A stretch of 64,000 nt of DNA from Ignavibacteriales bacterium (lineage in GTDB: Bacteria > Bacteroidota > Ignavibacteria > Ignavibacteriales > Ignavibacteriaceae): positions 62,001 through 126,000 of the forward strand of contig JADJIA010000001.1 of NCBI GenBank assembly GCA_016707285.1. The letters are read 5' to 3'. Positions within the stretch are counted from its first letter, which is position 1. Each line of letters opens with the position of its first letter. Under the pieces are notes generated by a model. The model worked only from the letters and a program-made list of their open reading frames with translations, ran no database searches and was not told where the DNA came from. Both the position numbers and the translations under genes were made by a program. This document shows, piece by piece, positions 42,994-55,903 of the stretch.

Positions 42994-45900
42994 TCATTGT
43001 CGGAATAAAATATTTACGCGTAATTTGATTTTTTGGAAATGATGAACCTTTGCACCTGATCGAGTCCTGACAATAGTGTTTAACTCATCATATGCCCTTT
43101 TATCACATATCCATCTCTGCAAAAGAGTTTGTTCGGTAAAATTATTTCTGTAACTATTATTTGGCCCCATAAACTTTTCCAACCAAGCAACCTTGTTACC
43201 ATTTTTCAATAGAATGTAGGGATTGATTTTGTCAACTTCCCAAGAAGATATATCGAGCAGTAGACCTGATGGTATGTAATAACATTGCTGAGAAATTAAT
43301 TTCGAAATTCCTCCTGAAATTGAAAAAAAAGAATTGCCTAGAGAATGATATCGATCTTGCTCATAAATAAAAGCAGTTCTGCCATTAAAAGTACTCGATT
43401 CAATAAAATTTGGCATTATTTCATCAAATATAATGTATGTATTCAACGAGCCTGTCACCCTGATATCCCCGTAAAAAATCTGAATATACCCACCAATCAC
43501 AATCTCATTAGGTGAAAGACCATCAGACAATAAATCACTAATTAAGTCATCTGGATTGGTGAATGGTTTTTCAATTAACCTCCAATCGATTACTTCAAGG
43601 AGCTTTTATATCTATGTTCTAAATTCTGCGGATCATCATTGTACATCAATGCCTGCATGATTGCTGGTTCATCTCTTAAATCAATATGCGACTTGGCTAG
43701 TTCATGCTCAATCATCTCATTAAATAGATCGCCAATTTCTCTATCTGTGATAATAATATCTTTAAATAATTCAGATTTAGTTGGACTCTCATTTTTTATT
43801 GGTCTTATTGTGAGTAAGTATGACAACTGTTGTTCTAGATTTTCCTTTGTAAATTGATTGGAAGAACTTAACATAAACTCAATTCGACGATTGAGTAGAT
43901 GGTGATTATTTGTTATCAAATTTGGTTTTTCTTGGGATTGCTCGGTTAAAATATCAATTACTGTATTAAACGGGTAAATTAATTTACCTTTCTCCTCCAA
44001 GGTCGATGAAATTTTGCAATTGAATGGCGGAACATGATCTTGATGCACTCTAGTCTGAGTTTTGTAAACTAATAGCACATGCAATTTATGGGCTAAATTA
44101 CCATTCACAAAGATATTATTTAATAGTGAAAGCATTCGAAAGTAGTCACTTAGTAGATGAATTGGGACAAGTTCGAATAGCATTAGTAGGTATTCCTGTT
44201 GGTCATCAGAAAAACTATCCCATTGTTCCACGAGAAAGAAAGTAACGCAGGTTTAAGCTTAACAAATTGCCAAATTGACGATAATGCTCTTTCGATTTGG
44301 ATCACACTCCTGGAATCCAATTTTTCAAGAAGCACTTGAAGATAGAACTCATCCAAATATTTGATTGATAATTGCGAAGTAAACTCATTGACGATTAAAT
44401 TTTCAGGAGAGATGGTTTGATTACCAAAACCACTGATCCAATTCTCGTGCATTTGAAATCAATCTTAAATAACCGCGTTTTAATAAAAGTTGATCATCTT
44501 TACTTATAGTCGCACAAAAGTCTTCGACAGAGCTAGAAGGAGTATAGAGATTTACAGTTTCATCAACATTATGAAATGATTCAACTACAGTCTGTATAAA
44601 CATCCATCTCTCATAATTAGATAAATTTGGAGTGAAAATTTCAAAAATCTCCCTTAACCCACCATATATCCAGGCTGACGTAAGATTCGATTTTAGAATA
44701 TAATTAAAAGTTCTCTTCATTAACTCCCTGCTATCGTCGGGGGTTAATTCTACAATCGATTGGAGTATTCTTTTCAGATAACGCCAGTCATCTTTCTTCT
44801 CGTCAATAAAATCTTCAAGTAATTCAATTGGGTTTCCTGTTAATGGGCTAATTTTAATTTCAGAGTTTCCCTCATCTCCTCCAGAGAATTTCTCTATATT
44901 GAATTCAACATTATTGGTTTCCTGCATGAAATCAATCATTCCCTCGTCTGTCATCGAGTTGGAAAGAATTGTATGTTTAATCTTTTGAATGATTTTTTGA
45001 TCATCATACTCTGTTGATATTTTGTTCCCTTTGTTAGATATTTAACTTTATTAATTATTTCTTGCTTTTCAAAATTGCTTGATTCCCATATTTGACCTTC
45101 GTCGCCAATAACTGAAGATAGCATTAAACTACACTGATCATCAAGATTTTTTTTGAGGAAGAAGTTCCAAAAATACATATATTTTGGAATATCCTGGATA
45201 ACGGTTGTAGTGGTCCATCAGGTTTTTTGAAAGGGTTACAGAGTATTCAGCAGCTGACTTCTCAGCACAATAAATCAGTATTTTAATCAAAAATACAACA
45301 GAATCAACGAAATTAATATACCCGTGTGTTAGTTGGCCGTTATATAGAAGTAATTCAGTAGTTAAATCCTTCATTTGGTCAACATCCATAAAAAAGAAAC
45401 CGTCTCTTTTCCCATCAATTTGAATTTCGTAAAACCATCGGCCAATCTGAGCAGATATTCTGAAGAGTTGTTTATTTGCTATTATCTCGGCTTCCAAATC
45501 ATTCTTGCCTGGGAATTTTTTCGAAATTGTAGAAACAATATTCGAAGGGTCCTCGGCGATATTTGTATAAGCAAGAATAAAACTAATTATGATTATTTTT
45601 GATGTTTTGTTTTGTAGACGTCCCTATCTGTTTCATCATTTGCATATTCAAACATACTATTTTTTATGAGGTTCCACCCATTTTGAAATTAATCTTTGGT
45701 TTTACTGAACAAAGCAGCAAGCATGGCGTATAGTTGCACACCTCCAGCTAAATCTGCAATATCATAGCGCTTTAAAAGCAAATATAAATTAACCCATTCC
45801 TCATGATTAAATAGATAAAGTATTAAATTTTGGATGTCTTTGGCATAATATATTTTTGGGAGAATTTTCAGTAATCTAAGAAAATTTTCATGACCTCCAG

Positions 45901-48465
45901 TGTCTTGATACTCCTCCAATATGCCTTTTGTAAAGTTTGCTAAACTATGATCCACTAACTCACTTTTCTTGTCAAACTTAATTAGCTCTATCCTTGTGTG
46001 ATAAAATATTCTGCCAAAGTTTGACATTAATATTATAAACGGATCACCTTCAAACCCCCTCTAATAAGTTCTTTTCAGATTCTAAAGGAACAAGTGTAAG
46101 TAAATCTGAGATAGTTATTCCATTGAACCATCTAATTAGTAAACTTTAGCTCGATCTTTGTAGCCCGCATGAAGTAAATCTTTAGCTGAGTCAAGCAAAT
46201 CAGCGATCAAATCCAAATTCCAATCAGTTTGCGGAACTACTTTTAATTCGTTTATAAGACTTTGATCGATATCATAATGTATCCAGCCTGAATCAGTCTC
46301 AAGAATTGAGTTATTAAGTTGTAATATACTTTTAATGCAACAATTGATATTATGGAGATCATCAACAGACTGCTTTTTTTAATCGCCTCATTTAAGCCAA
46401 TTTTAATCTGTTCTTCTAAAACAGAATCACTTGATTTTGCGATGAATGCTTCCAGAATAAATTTTGGAGAAAGGAACTCCAAAATTCTTGCTGTGTTATT
46501 CGACTTTTTCAGCAACTTCACCAATTCATCATGCCCTTGGCGGATGAAAATGTCTTCTGAAAAATAAAGCTTAATCAAATTTGAAGCAATACCCGGATAA
46601 ATGTCTTCACATCCAGAACTGATCATTTTGGTGAAGAAAACTTTCACATCATTATGCAAAACCCGGTAACCAGAATTGTCCTTCTTAATTATGGGTGAAA
46701 GTTTGTGTAAAATAACAGACCAATCTTCCTTTCTGCATTCGGGGACAATGAAATTAAAATTTTTAAGATTTAATCGTGCTGCACTTAAAGAAAATATGCA
46801 TGCAATTTTTAGAGGAAGTGAGTAAGAACCATGGAAGTGTAAACTACAATTTTGCCAAAGTGTATTGTAATAAGTGTTAAGACCCTCTCTTAGTCGGTTG
46901 TTCTCAAATTCTTCTTTTGCAAAAAGTAGATCCTTGGATTCTTTCAGAGTCTCAATAGCATATAATACTGACAAAGTATTTCCATCTGTATGATTCAGGA
47001 TTAATCTTGTTGAGGGCTCTAAATCAAGCGTAACTCCAGAATGTTTTATCAACTGCGAAATATCATTTTCATTTAAATTTGGTATCTCAATTTTATAAAC
47101 ATTCTCATTATCCTGCCTTAACCATAGGGGATATTTTTCATAAGAATCACCACTTTGACCGGAAATTATAAATACTATTTCCTCTGGGACGTTATCTGGT
47201 TGAATTAGACTAGATAAATAGTTCCCGTTATCTATCTCAGCTCTTGCTGCATGATCTATGCCATCAATGCAGATGACTGTTTTCTTACCATTAAGTTGCG
47301 CCCATGCTTTAGAAAGTCGAATAACCTCATCTCTTATTTTGTCAGCTGTTGGAATAAAATCATTTCGGATTGGTACCCTGTTTTCTGAAAGTTTACCCTT
47401 AAATAAATCCCTTAATTGAGAAAGTAAATCTCCCCAAAGACTTCTAGCAGTAGTCGTAATTCCAGCATCAACAGGTAATTGGTCATTACCTGGTGCGATA
47501 GGTTTAAAGGTATAATATCGAAGTTGAATTTCGGATGTTCTGTGATTCCTGAGTTGACTGATTATTGAGGTTTTTCCGACCCCCTGGTTTACCACAGAGA
47601 AAAATTACTTTATGGTCGGACTTATTGCATTGAGCAATTGGTCAATTATTTTGGTCTGCTACCAAAAAAAGGAAAAGGAGGTATAAGATTGTGATCTCCC
47701 ACTAACTCTACCGAAGGTTTTTTCAATTTTTCATAAACCTCTTCTCTGGTTATTTTTTCAACTCCATTCCTTGATGTTGTGGTCCAAATTCGCAGAGAGT
47801 GGTCAAAAGATTTTAAGACATCTTTAGCTAACATTTGAGAGATACCAAAAGCTTCAGATAATTTTCTAATTAATTCCTGCTCAATCTCCTCCAATGATAA
47901 CTGATCGCTTTCAATATCAAGTTGACGATAAAACTTTAGCTTATTTTCTTCTGTTAGAACATCTAATTCAAGCACCCATTCATTCTGATAAGCATTTTGG
48001 TATTCATTTGGAATCTCAATACTTTTGTATCAGTAATATCAGCAAGTTGAGACTTGAGGATTTCGAAGAACTTCTTTAATGGAGGTCTTCCTGATGTATG
48101 TGCTGAAGCTTTTCGACTACTAATTTTCTGTTAGTATATATAATGAATCTATCGTCGCTATTGTATGGTATTTTAAGCCAGCATTCAGCTTAATAGGAAA
48201 GAAGTGATTTTTTTTCTGAATTTGACACTAGATAGCCAAACGTGATTGAACCTTCAGTTCGTGAGTGTTTTATCTGATAATAATCCACCTTCCCAGATTC
48301 ATATCGTACAACAACATCATCCCATCCTGAAACTTCAAATGACTGAAATGTTACTGAATCAATCCCATTGTCAGGATTTAGCATGTCAATAATTCTTAAT
48401 AATCCAACACTCACTCTATACCAATAAGGATCACCACTTCCTGCAGTTCTATTTTGATTTGACAT
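42994..48465 (-). CDS. Cap4/DUF4297-like nuclease fused to STAND/NACHT-type NTPase, Avs-like (frame disrupted)
   Basis: This is one very long gene of about 1,820 codons, read through at least nine frames that lie in order on one strand. The N-terminus (48190-48465) has WDDVVVRYESGKVDYYQIKHS, abbreviated D...QxK, the nuclease signature of the DUF4297/Cap4 PD-(D/E)XK fold. It continues as SAHTSGRPPLKKFFEILKSQ and a helical part (47646-47975). A P-loop lies near residue 295: LCGKPG then VGKTSIISQL, with one extra G in a G-run splitting it. Walker B is KTVICIDGIDHAAR (46252-47595). The remaining ~1,000 residues (pieces at 45689-46027, 45141-45497, 44951-45178, 44421-44954, 44183-44452, 43590-44231, 42994-43530) are helical, unrecognised, and probably the sensor. 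The layout matches antiviral STAND proteins; antiphage function is inferred. Confidence 0.75.
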
Positions 48466-48569
48466 TTTTTAACACTCAATTGTGGTTTACTAGCAAACTT
48501 TATTATAAATAGATTTTTTCAACGACAATAATTTTATTTTTGATTGAGATATGACTATTGGGCTCTACT

Positions 48570-49613
48570 TCACTTCCCCCTAAACGCCCTCTGAAGCTCC
48601 GCCTGAAAATTGTTCTCCAGTTCTGTCAGTTGGGACTGCATTTTTTGTTTGAGCGAGATATTCTTTCTATAAATTGTCTCAAAATTGTTTTGCAGATCAA
48701 TAGGTACCTTTTGAATCAACTCTGAATGGAATAAATTTCTGTTTAATGTGGGGACTCCCGCGCCTCGAGTAAATCGCTTTAGATCAAAATATTCTAAGAA
48801 ATATTTTAAGTAAACCGGGTTATTTCCGTTTAATTTTTGTGAATATAATGTTGTATTTAAAAGGCAGTAATCCTCTTCAATAAATAAACAGCGAGTTGGT
48901 ATGTACCTGAGCGACCAGTCACTATACCTGGTGCTATTATCTTAAATTCACTTATCCTATCAACAATCCCATTTGATGCTACCAGTGGATAACTACCTAC
49001 TACTCTATCTTGTCTTGGAAGATCAAATCCTGTTCAATACCAATACATCTGTAAACTTAACTACTCCCACCCCTTAGGATTACTCACCGGATCCCCAAAC
49101 ATATCCAGGAAAACTGCTTTGATATAATCATCTAAATATGAAATTGCCTGTTTTCGTTTTTCAATTAGCGATTGTGCCAGATCAAGAATTTTTACAATAC
49201 GGTTTTGTTCTTCGATTGAGGGAAGAGGTTTGTTTGCTTTATACACTCTGGGTTAATTGTAAGTGATTAAATCCTGGATTTTCGAAGTGTTGACAATATT
49301 AAATATGTTTAAAGACCAAGTAAATATCGGAATTCGGTGATAAATTATTGCATCTGTTCTGCAAGGAATCATCTATCTGAAATAACATGCCTTTCCCAAA
49401 GAGTCCAGTATGCAACAATATTGCCTTAGGTAGATAAATATATTTTATCTTTTTGGTTGCTCTTGGGATTTGACTTATTTACAACTTGTTATCTATCGAT
49501 AAAGTTAACTGCATTAATCTTCACAAATCCATTTTTTTCCTGATCTTTTCTCCCATACCTCAACAAAAATGCCTTTCAAATTCTATTTTCAAAAGTAACT
49601 TTTCCATAATCAT
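48570..49613 (-). CDS. hsdS: Type I restriction specificity subunit HsdS (frame disrupted)
   Basis: HsdS gives the target sequence to the type I complex. The central conserved region is well read at 49061-49246 (LPSIEEQNRIVKILDLAQSLIEKRKQ, shown in parts: PSIEEQNRIVKIL, then IKAVFLDMFGDPVSNPKGWE). A second recognition half follows in broken frames (for example VVGSYPLVASNGIVD and IIAPGIVTGRSGTYQ). The C-terminal coiled-coil end LENNFQAELQRAFRGK stops at 48570. The ATG at 49613 overlaps the hsdM stop as ATGA. The first recognition half is only about 120 residues, shorter than usual, so a deletion or missing sequence is possible. Several frameshifts are present. Confidence 0.8.
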
Positions 49614-51126
49614 AATTTCTTCAACTCATTAATCCCCAAAACTATCTCATTTTCAAGAGCCTCAATCTTTGCCAATATTTCTGTCGGGTCTTGATAAACA
49701 ACCTCTTTGTATTCAGCCACTTTATACCGGTTGATGCTTAAATCAAGGTCATTTTTTTCAATCTCTACTTTTTCAACATAGAAGAATTTACTGCCTCTAT
49801 CATTTTCTGTTTGTTCCGACCTTTTATTCCACTTTGTTACAATATCGCTCAGATCGTTGGCATCAATTTTATTCCTTTTGTCATCAAGACTGTAACCGTC
49901 TGCCTGCATATCATAAAACCATACTTTTTCAGTTTTACCCCCCTTAACAAAAACCAAAATCGCGGTACTCACTCCTGCATAAGGTTTAAATATTCCACTT
50001 GGCATCGAAATAATCCCCTGAAGTTCACAATCATCAAGAAGCATTTTTCTTGCCTGTTTATGGGCATTACTCGAACCAAACAAAACCCCGTCAGGAACAA
50101 TAACCCCTGCCCTGCCTCCAATTTTTAAGGAATTAATGATTCTGTCCAAAAACAATAATTCGGTTTTTGTGGTTTGTAATGATAAAGATTCGTTGATATC
50201 CCCTTTATCAATACTCCCCTTAAATGGCGGATTTGCCATGATCACATCATAAATACCATCTTCATTGTAGTTTTTGGAAAGTGTATCCTTCTGTTCAATA
50301 TTTGGATTTGAAATACCATGCATCATAAGATTCATAAGAGCGATGCGAACCATACTTTCATCGGCATCATAACCGTAAAAAGTTTTCTCCTTCAGATGAG
50401 TCCATTGTCTTTCATCAGTGAGTTTGTCGCCAAGCAGACCACGCATTAATCCGTTTTCGTCAACTTGTTGATTTTGATCACTGGTAAATTGTGTGATGAT
50501 ATGTTGATAGGCACCCAACAAAAAGCCGGCGGTTCCTGCTGCGGGGTCACAGATGGTATCGCCCAACTTTGGGTTAACCAGTTCACACATTAGTTGAATT
50601 ATATGCCTTGGGGTTCTGAACTGACCCAATTTACCCGCAGTTGTAATCTCGGAAAGTAAAAATTCGTAGAGGTCGCCCTGTGTATCCTGAAAGCCCTGCC
50701 CTTCCAACTGCTGTTTTAAAATCTCTTCAAAAATTTCATCGATAATCGTAACAGCTTCAACTAAGAGAGACGGTTTGGCAATGATAAAAACAGCATTGGT
50801 CATGTATTTTGCAAAAGGAGCATCATCCCTTCCCATTTTTTTAAGAAAAGGAAACACATTAGTTTGAATATGTTCGAGCATCGCTCTGGATTCCATATGT
50901 CGAAAATGACTCCACCTGAGAACCTCTTTTTCTCCTTCAAAAAGAGATTGATAAGATTCCCCGTAAAATCTGAATCCTGTTTCTTTTTAAGATCAAGTTC
51001 ATCCAATCGTTTCATAAACAACAGGTATGAAATCTGTTCAATTGCGGTAAGAGGATTTGAAATTCCCCCACTCCAAAATTTATCCCATAAACGATTAATT
51101 GATGATTTTAGAGTCTGGTTAAGCAT
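49610..51126 (-). CDS. hsdM: Type I DNA methyltransferase HsdM (one frameshift)
   Basis: HsdM is the N6-adenine methyltransferase of the type I complex. The N-terminal helical domain is at 50800-51126 (INRLWDKFWSGGISNP). The rest is at 49610-50896. A frameshift near 50,890 joins FDIWNPE to RAMLEHIQTNVFPFLKK. The AdoMet motif I is DPAAGTAGFLLGAY and the catalytic motif IV is ANPPF in DVIMANPPFKGS. The total of about 505 residues is normal. Its start overlaps the end of hsdR by 8 bases and its stop overlaps the hsdS start, so the three are one operon in the order R-M-S. Confidence 0.93.
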
Positions 51127-53929
51127 AATTTAGAATTCTGTCCGTTAATTGTAAAATTTCTTGTTGTAATTTATGATCAAACAGCCCCAAAAAGCCGTTA
51201 TTGTGGAATTTTGTGAATGGCTCGGATACCAGATCCTTTTTACTTAATTCTCCATTTTCAATAATAAATGATTGAAGAGTTTGGATAAACTGAATCTGTT
51301 TTGTTGTTAAATTATTGTGTTCGGCGATAAACCCGTCAAATGCAGTTGTCACCTTTTGTGGGAAAGTTACCAATCCGCTTACTCCCATGATATATTTAAT
51401 CAGGTCGAGAAATTTAACTTTTCTTGCTTCATATGCCTTTTGTAAATTTTCCTCTGTGGGATAAGGGTCATTTTCCTGAAGTGTTGCCGCAAGTTGATTT
51501 AATTCTTCATCGGTTATGCTTTCACCCATTTTGATTTTGCGAAGCACAACATTTTTGTTTTCAAGGTTTTTGATTAGAGTCTGAACACGATCACGGTATT
51601 TTTGCACAGTGATCCTCTCGTGTTCGGGACCAAACTTAATGTAACCTTTTTCATGGGTAACATCCTGTAGATCAAGTGACACCTGACTTTGTTTTACGGG
51701 GTCACGCAATTTCATCAAGGGACCCAATTTTTCAACAAGGTTATTTAACTCCGGCTCACCGGCTTTTTGTAGATAACCGCCTGTTAGAACAGAATTAATC
51801 AAATCCTTTTGTTTGGCGACCACATTTACATTCAGGGGAAGATCAGAAACCATTTCGATTATTACTTTAGCCGATCTGGAAAGCAGGTTCTCTCTTAATT
51901 TCTTTTCCTGCTTTTCATCAATTTTGGCGATTGAATAAAACAACACCTTCAACTCAAAATACATTGCTTCATAATCTTCACCCGAACGGGTACGCATCAG
52001 AGGAGCTATCTCCTTCTGCAGGAACTCTGTTTTTTCTTTGGTCAGATCTGACCAATAATTTTCGTCGATTTGCTCAAGTTTGGTTCTTGCATCGAGAATC
52101 ACTACATTATTTTGAGGTAATGAGGCGATTTCTTCTATTAACTTTGTTACACAATCTTCAATAATCGAGTCTTTTTTAAGAGACACTGCCAATGTTAATT
52201 TTTGCAAACGGGTTAAAAATAATCTGACGGGTAACGGAATGGATTGTTTCTCAGTTTCCCCACCGGTCTCTACCATAAAATAGTCAAAGTTTCCCCAGCA
52301 GTCGATTATCAAAAATTTATCTTTTGTTTTACACCAGGGTTTAATTTTTTTGGGTTCAAGTAAACGGGTTCCCCGTCCAATCATCTGCCAAAATTTGGTA
52401 TATGAAAAAACAGGTTTGGCAAAAACGAGATTAACCAACTCCCTGACATCAAGTCCAGTGTCGAGCATATCAACACTAATTGCGATCCGGGGGAAGTTTT
52501 TATTCACAAATTGATCGAGCAATCCTCCCTTGCCATAAACCTTTGGGTCCTCAGAGACAATTACTTTTGCGATCTCTCCTTTATACTCAGGAAACAAGTC
52601 ATCAAAAACTTCCCGAAGTCGGTGAGCATGTGCAATGGTCATTGCAAAAAATATGGTTTTCCCCGGAAGAACTCCACTTTCATCTTTTATACATTCTTCC
52701 ATAAATTCCCTGACAATCAGGGTATTGGTGCCGAGGTTTGTAACACTCTTTTCAATCTCAGTACCTTCGTAATTAATTTCCGCAGGTTCTTTCCCGGCTT
52801 TGAGTAATCGTTTTTGATCCTCAATCGAAATTGTGTCTTTTCTAATCCCCTTTTCCAAAAACCATGTTCTAATTTTCAGAACTTCAAAATCGCAGAGATA
52901 AGGAGGATTGTTTTTTAATGCCTCTTCGTAAGAATATGCAAATGTCGGGAGTCCGTCTTCACACTGAAACAACTTAAATGTATTCCGTTCAAGTGCATCC
53001 TTGGGGGTAGCTGTTAAACCGATTTGAAGTGCATCAAAATAATCGAATATGTTTTTGTAAACATTGTAAATCGACCTGTGACTTTCGTCCGCAACAATCA
53101 AATCAAAAAAGTGGGGACTTATCCCGTAACCCTCATCATCGATGATGTTAGACATTGTTTGATAAGTTGTTACATAAACTCTGCGGTTTGTGACAAATTT
53201 GGTTTCATTCCGTTGGGGCCAAAGAGGAGCATTTGGGAGATATTCCCTGAATGCATCAAGTGCCTGATTCCCCAGGGCAATTCTATCAACCAAAAACAAA
53301 ACTCTTTGGATTCTGTTTGTCCTCATCAGGACATCAATCATCGATACACAGGTGCGGGTTTTTCCTGTACCTGTTGCCATAACCAAAAGAAATTTTCTTT
53401 TAGCATGGTCGATACCTTCAAAAACAGAACGGATCGCCTCAATCTGGTAAGGTCTGCCGCTTATATCAACATTAATAAGTTCTTTGGAGAGTGGTTTTTC
53501 ATGTTCGCGCAGGAACATTAACCTTTCAAGGTCTTTTTTTGTGGGGAATCCATAAACTTTGCGTGGAGGGTATTTCTCGGTATCCCAGAAATAGATGTCA
53601 TTACCGTTAGTGTAAAAAACGAACGGGAGTTTGCCTTTTAATTGAGATTGTATATTTTTTGCGTACTGCTAGGCCTGTTCCTGGCCAATTCTTGCATCAC
53701 GGGAGGATTTTTTTGCTTCAACAACCGCCAAAGGATAACCATCGTCACCAAGCAGAGCATAGTCGGCATATTGATGCCCATCATATATATGCTCCGATTC
53801 CTCAACGGAATCTGACTTTGTAAACTTTATACCCAGCTCGGATTTAACCTGAGAAGGATTGTTTACATTCCAGCCTGCTTTGGCAAGCCGTTGGTCAATT
53901 ATGTCCTGACGGGTCTTGGCTTCATTCAT
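51119..53929 (-). CDS. hsdR: Type I restriction endonuclease HsdR with in-frame amber codon
   Basis: HsdR is the translocating and cutting subunit. The nuclease domain is at the N-terminus with YADYALLGDDGYPLAVVEAKKSS near residues 55-80, giving the D-(E)xK motif. The helicase core has Walker A MATGTGKTRT, the DESH box VADESHRS, GLTATP and QMIGRGTRL. The C-terminal domain continues to LNYA at 51119. ATG at 53929 is preferred; a TTG four codons earlier is open. The frame is single throughout, yet a TAG stop interrupts it at 53669-53671 (codon 87). The two halves are exactly in frame: RIGQEQA, stop, then QYAKNIQSQLKGKLPFVFYT. A Lys codon (AAG) is expected there. Unless it is a base-call error, the gene is inactivated or gives only a short product. 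Confidence 0.92.
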
Positions 53930-54021
53930 ATTAAAATTCAATATTTTAGAATCCTCTAATTTATGAATATTATTGGAATATCCATACTACATCAGAAGGT
54001 AATTACAACTTTATTCCCATA

Positions 54022-55737
54022 TTATACTTCGATACACTCAAATTGTGATTTATTAAAATATATTACTACAAATGCTTTAAAGTTTGCACCTTCTTCGTTA
54101 TTTAACGAATCGCGATAACGAGAAGCTTGCTCGATACCTTTTTGTTTAATCTCAGCGAAGTTTTTCATATCTCTTTGTTTTAGATACTTTAATTCAATCA
54201 GGATGTCCGATTTCCCCGGATTTAATCCAGTCCTTTTAAGGATCAGGTCAACATATCCACTTTGAGTTTCGTGCTCACTCTTAACAAAATAAACATTTGT
54301 CCCCATCATCATCGTCATAAATATGATTTTTAGGTGCTTTTCGCTGAAATTTTCCATATCACGATTTGATAATGTCTTCATTATGCTTTGCATACTCAAC
54401 AAAAGTTTATCAATTTTGTCTTCTTGCAATATCTCAAGGATTGAATACATTATTTGTGTATTATCGTATTTAATCTGTTTTTCTGTGGTAAATAAGAACT
54501 TAAAATACTCCCAATACATTTGTTTAATCACATAATTGGGGATAACAAAGTTATAAATACCCAATTCCGCATTTTCGATGGTTAACAGACCGTTGAAGTA
54601 TAAAAGAGATATTGCCTCCACTCGGGTGAATGGCAGTTCAAAATTAAATTGAACTGTCAGCAATTCTGAAATCTTTTCTTCTTCAATTACTGTTGAGATT
54701 ATTTCATCAGAATCTTCTTTTGAGAGAAATCGAAGGATATTTGATATCTTTTTATAGTCAGAGGTAACATTAATATCTGCCATTGAATCAGGAAATTCAA
54801 ATTTTTCAGAAAATTTTGATAGAAATGAAACAACCATCTGAGGATTGTAAAGTTTTATTTCTGACTTTGGCGAGAACCTGCTTCCATTGTACCACAATCT
54901 CATTTGGTTTACAACTTTATCGACATCAAATTGCTTGGGTTCATATATCGTATTTTCGATCATCGCCCGCACTTCAGCTTCAGTAAATCCTGACATTTGG
55001 TGGAAATTTTCTTCAAGACTGATATTCGCTGCTACATTAAACCCGCTCGTCATGCTATCCAAAGTTACCGGGGTAACCCCTGTGGCAAAAAATCTGTCGA
55101 TTAATCCCTCTCCCATATAGATCTTCACGACCTCATAAAACTTCCGAACCCACCCGTTTCTTGAAACAATTTCCTTAAAATGATCAGGATTAAATGAAAA
55201 TAATTCATTCGTAAAATGGTCATATTCATCAATCAGGAGGTATATCTTCCCTGTAAAACCCCTCTGTTTAAGTTTTGCAAAAAATTGATGAAGCACACCC
55301 GTGGCAGTATTTTCAGAAGCAATTTGATCGAGTTCAACATTTGTTAATAGGTCATAGTCCAACTTGAATTGATTAATCCCGTTCATCAGACTTTTTATGA
55401 AGGATGTGCGGATATTATCAATTTTATCAGTTTCAATTGCACTAAAATTAAAAGTGAGGGTGTAATAACTGTTTTTTAGAGAAGTGGTATTTTCTGATTT
55501 CCCAATAAAGTATTCACCAAATAAATTTTCGAATCTGTCTTCATGTTGAATTCCGTAATAGTATTCCAACATTGAAAGAAGTAGCGATTTACCAAACCTT
55601 CTCGGACGCAAAAAGAAGAGAAATTAATCGCTGATTAATTCCAATTTGGTTATAAATTGGGTCTTATCAACATAAAAGGCGTTCTCTTCAATTAAACTTG
55701 CAAAATTTGATGTTTTTGAGGGGATTCGCTTCTTCAT
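54022..55737 (-). CDS. AAA-ATPase-like / PD-(D/E)XK_9 protein with in-frame ochre codon (copy 1)
   Basis: This 571-codon gene matches the AAA-ATPase_like plus PDDEXK_9 family, common in Bacteroidetes and of unknown function. The start MKKRIPSKTSNFASLIEEN at 55737 is followed by RPRRFGKSLLLSMLEYYYGI (P-loop region, Walker A FGKSLLL). IYLLIDEYDHFTNELFSF is the Walker B. Conserved VSRNGWVRKFYEV and RFFATGVTPVTLDSMTSGFN follow. The C-terminal nuclease-like part has GYVDLILKR and LIELKYLKQRDMKNF, with D...E-x-K. A TAA at 55624-55626 (codon 38) lies in the same frame as both sides: ELISD, stop, FLFFLRPRRF. The second copy has ISDKYVFFLRP, so a Lys codon is expected. A short product or re-initiation at the TTG at 55611 is possible. 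Confidence 0.87.
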
Positions 55738-55903
55738 TCTCGATCTCAGAAAATTTTTGTTATTAAGTTGCAATATATTGAATCTTTAACACCGTTTAGG
55801 GGGAATGACATAATTCAACTTACATATTGCAAATGAAAATCATTTAACAGTAAAAATTTCAGTGAATTTCATGAATCTCGTTTAATCTCAATTCACGAAA
55901 GCT

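Noticed and set aside
53929..53941. TTG at 53941 as the hsdR start.
   Set aside because: The ATG four codons later begins the normal HsdR N-terminus and a TTG start is not needed.
53669..55626. Reassignment of TAG/TAA to Lys as an explanation for the in-frame stops.
   Set aside because: TAG and TAA serve as normal stops in many genes here (mutB, meaB, WD40, MATE, fadL-like), and there is no sign of read-through elsewhere.
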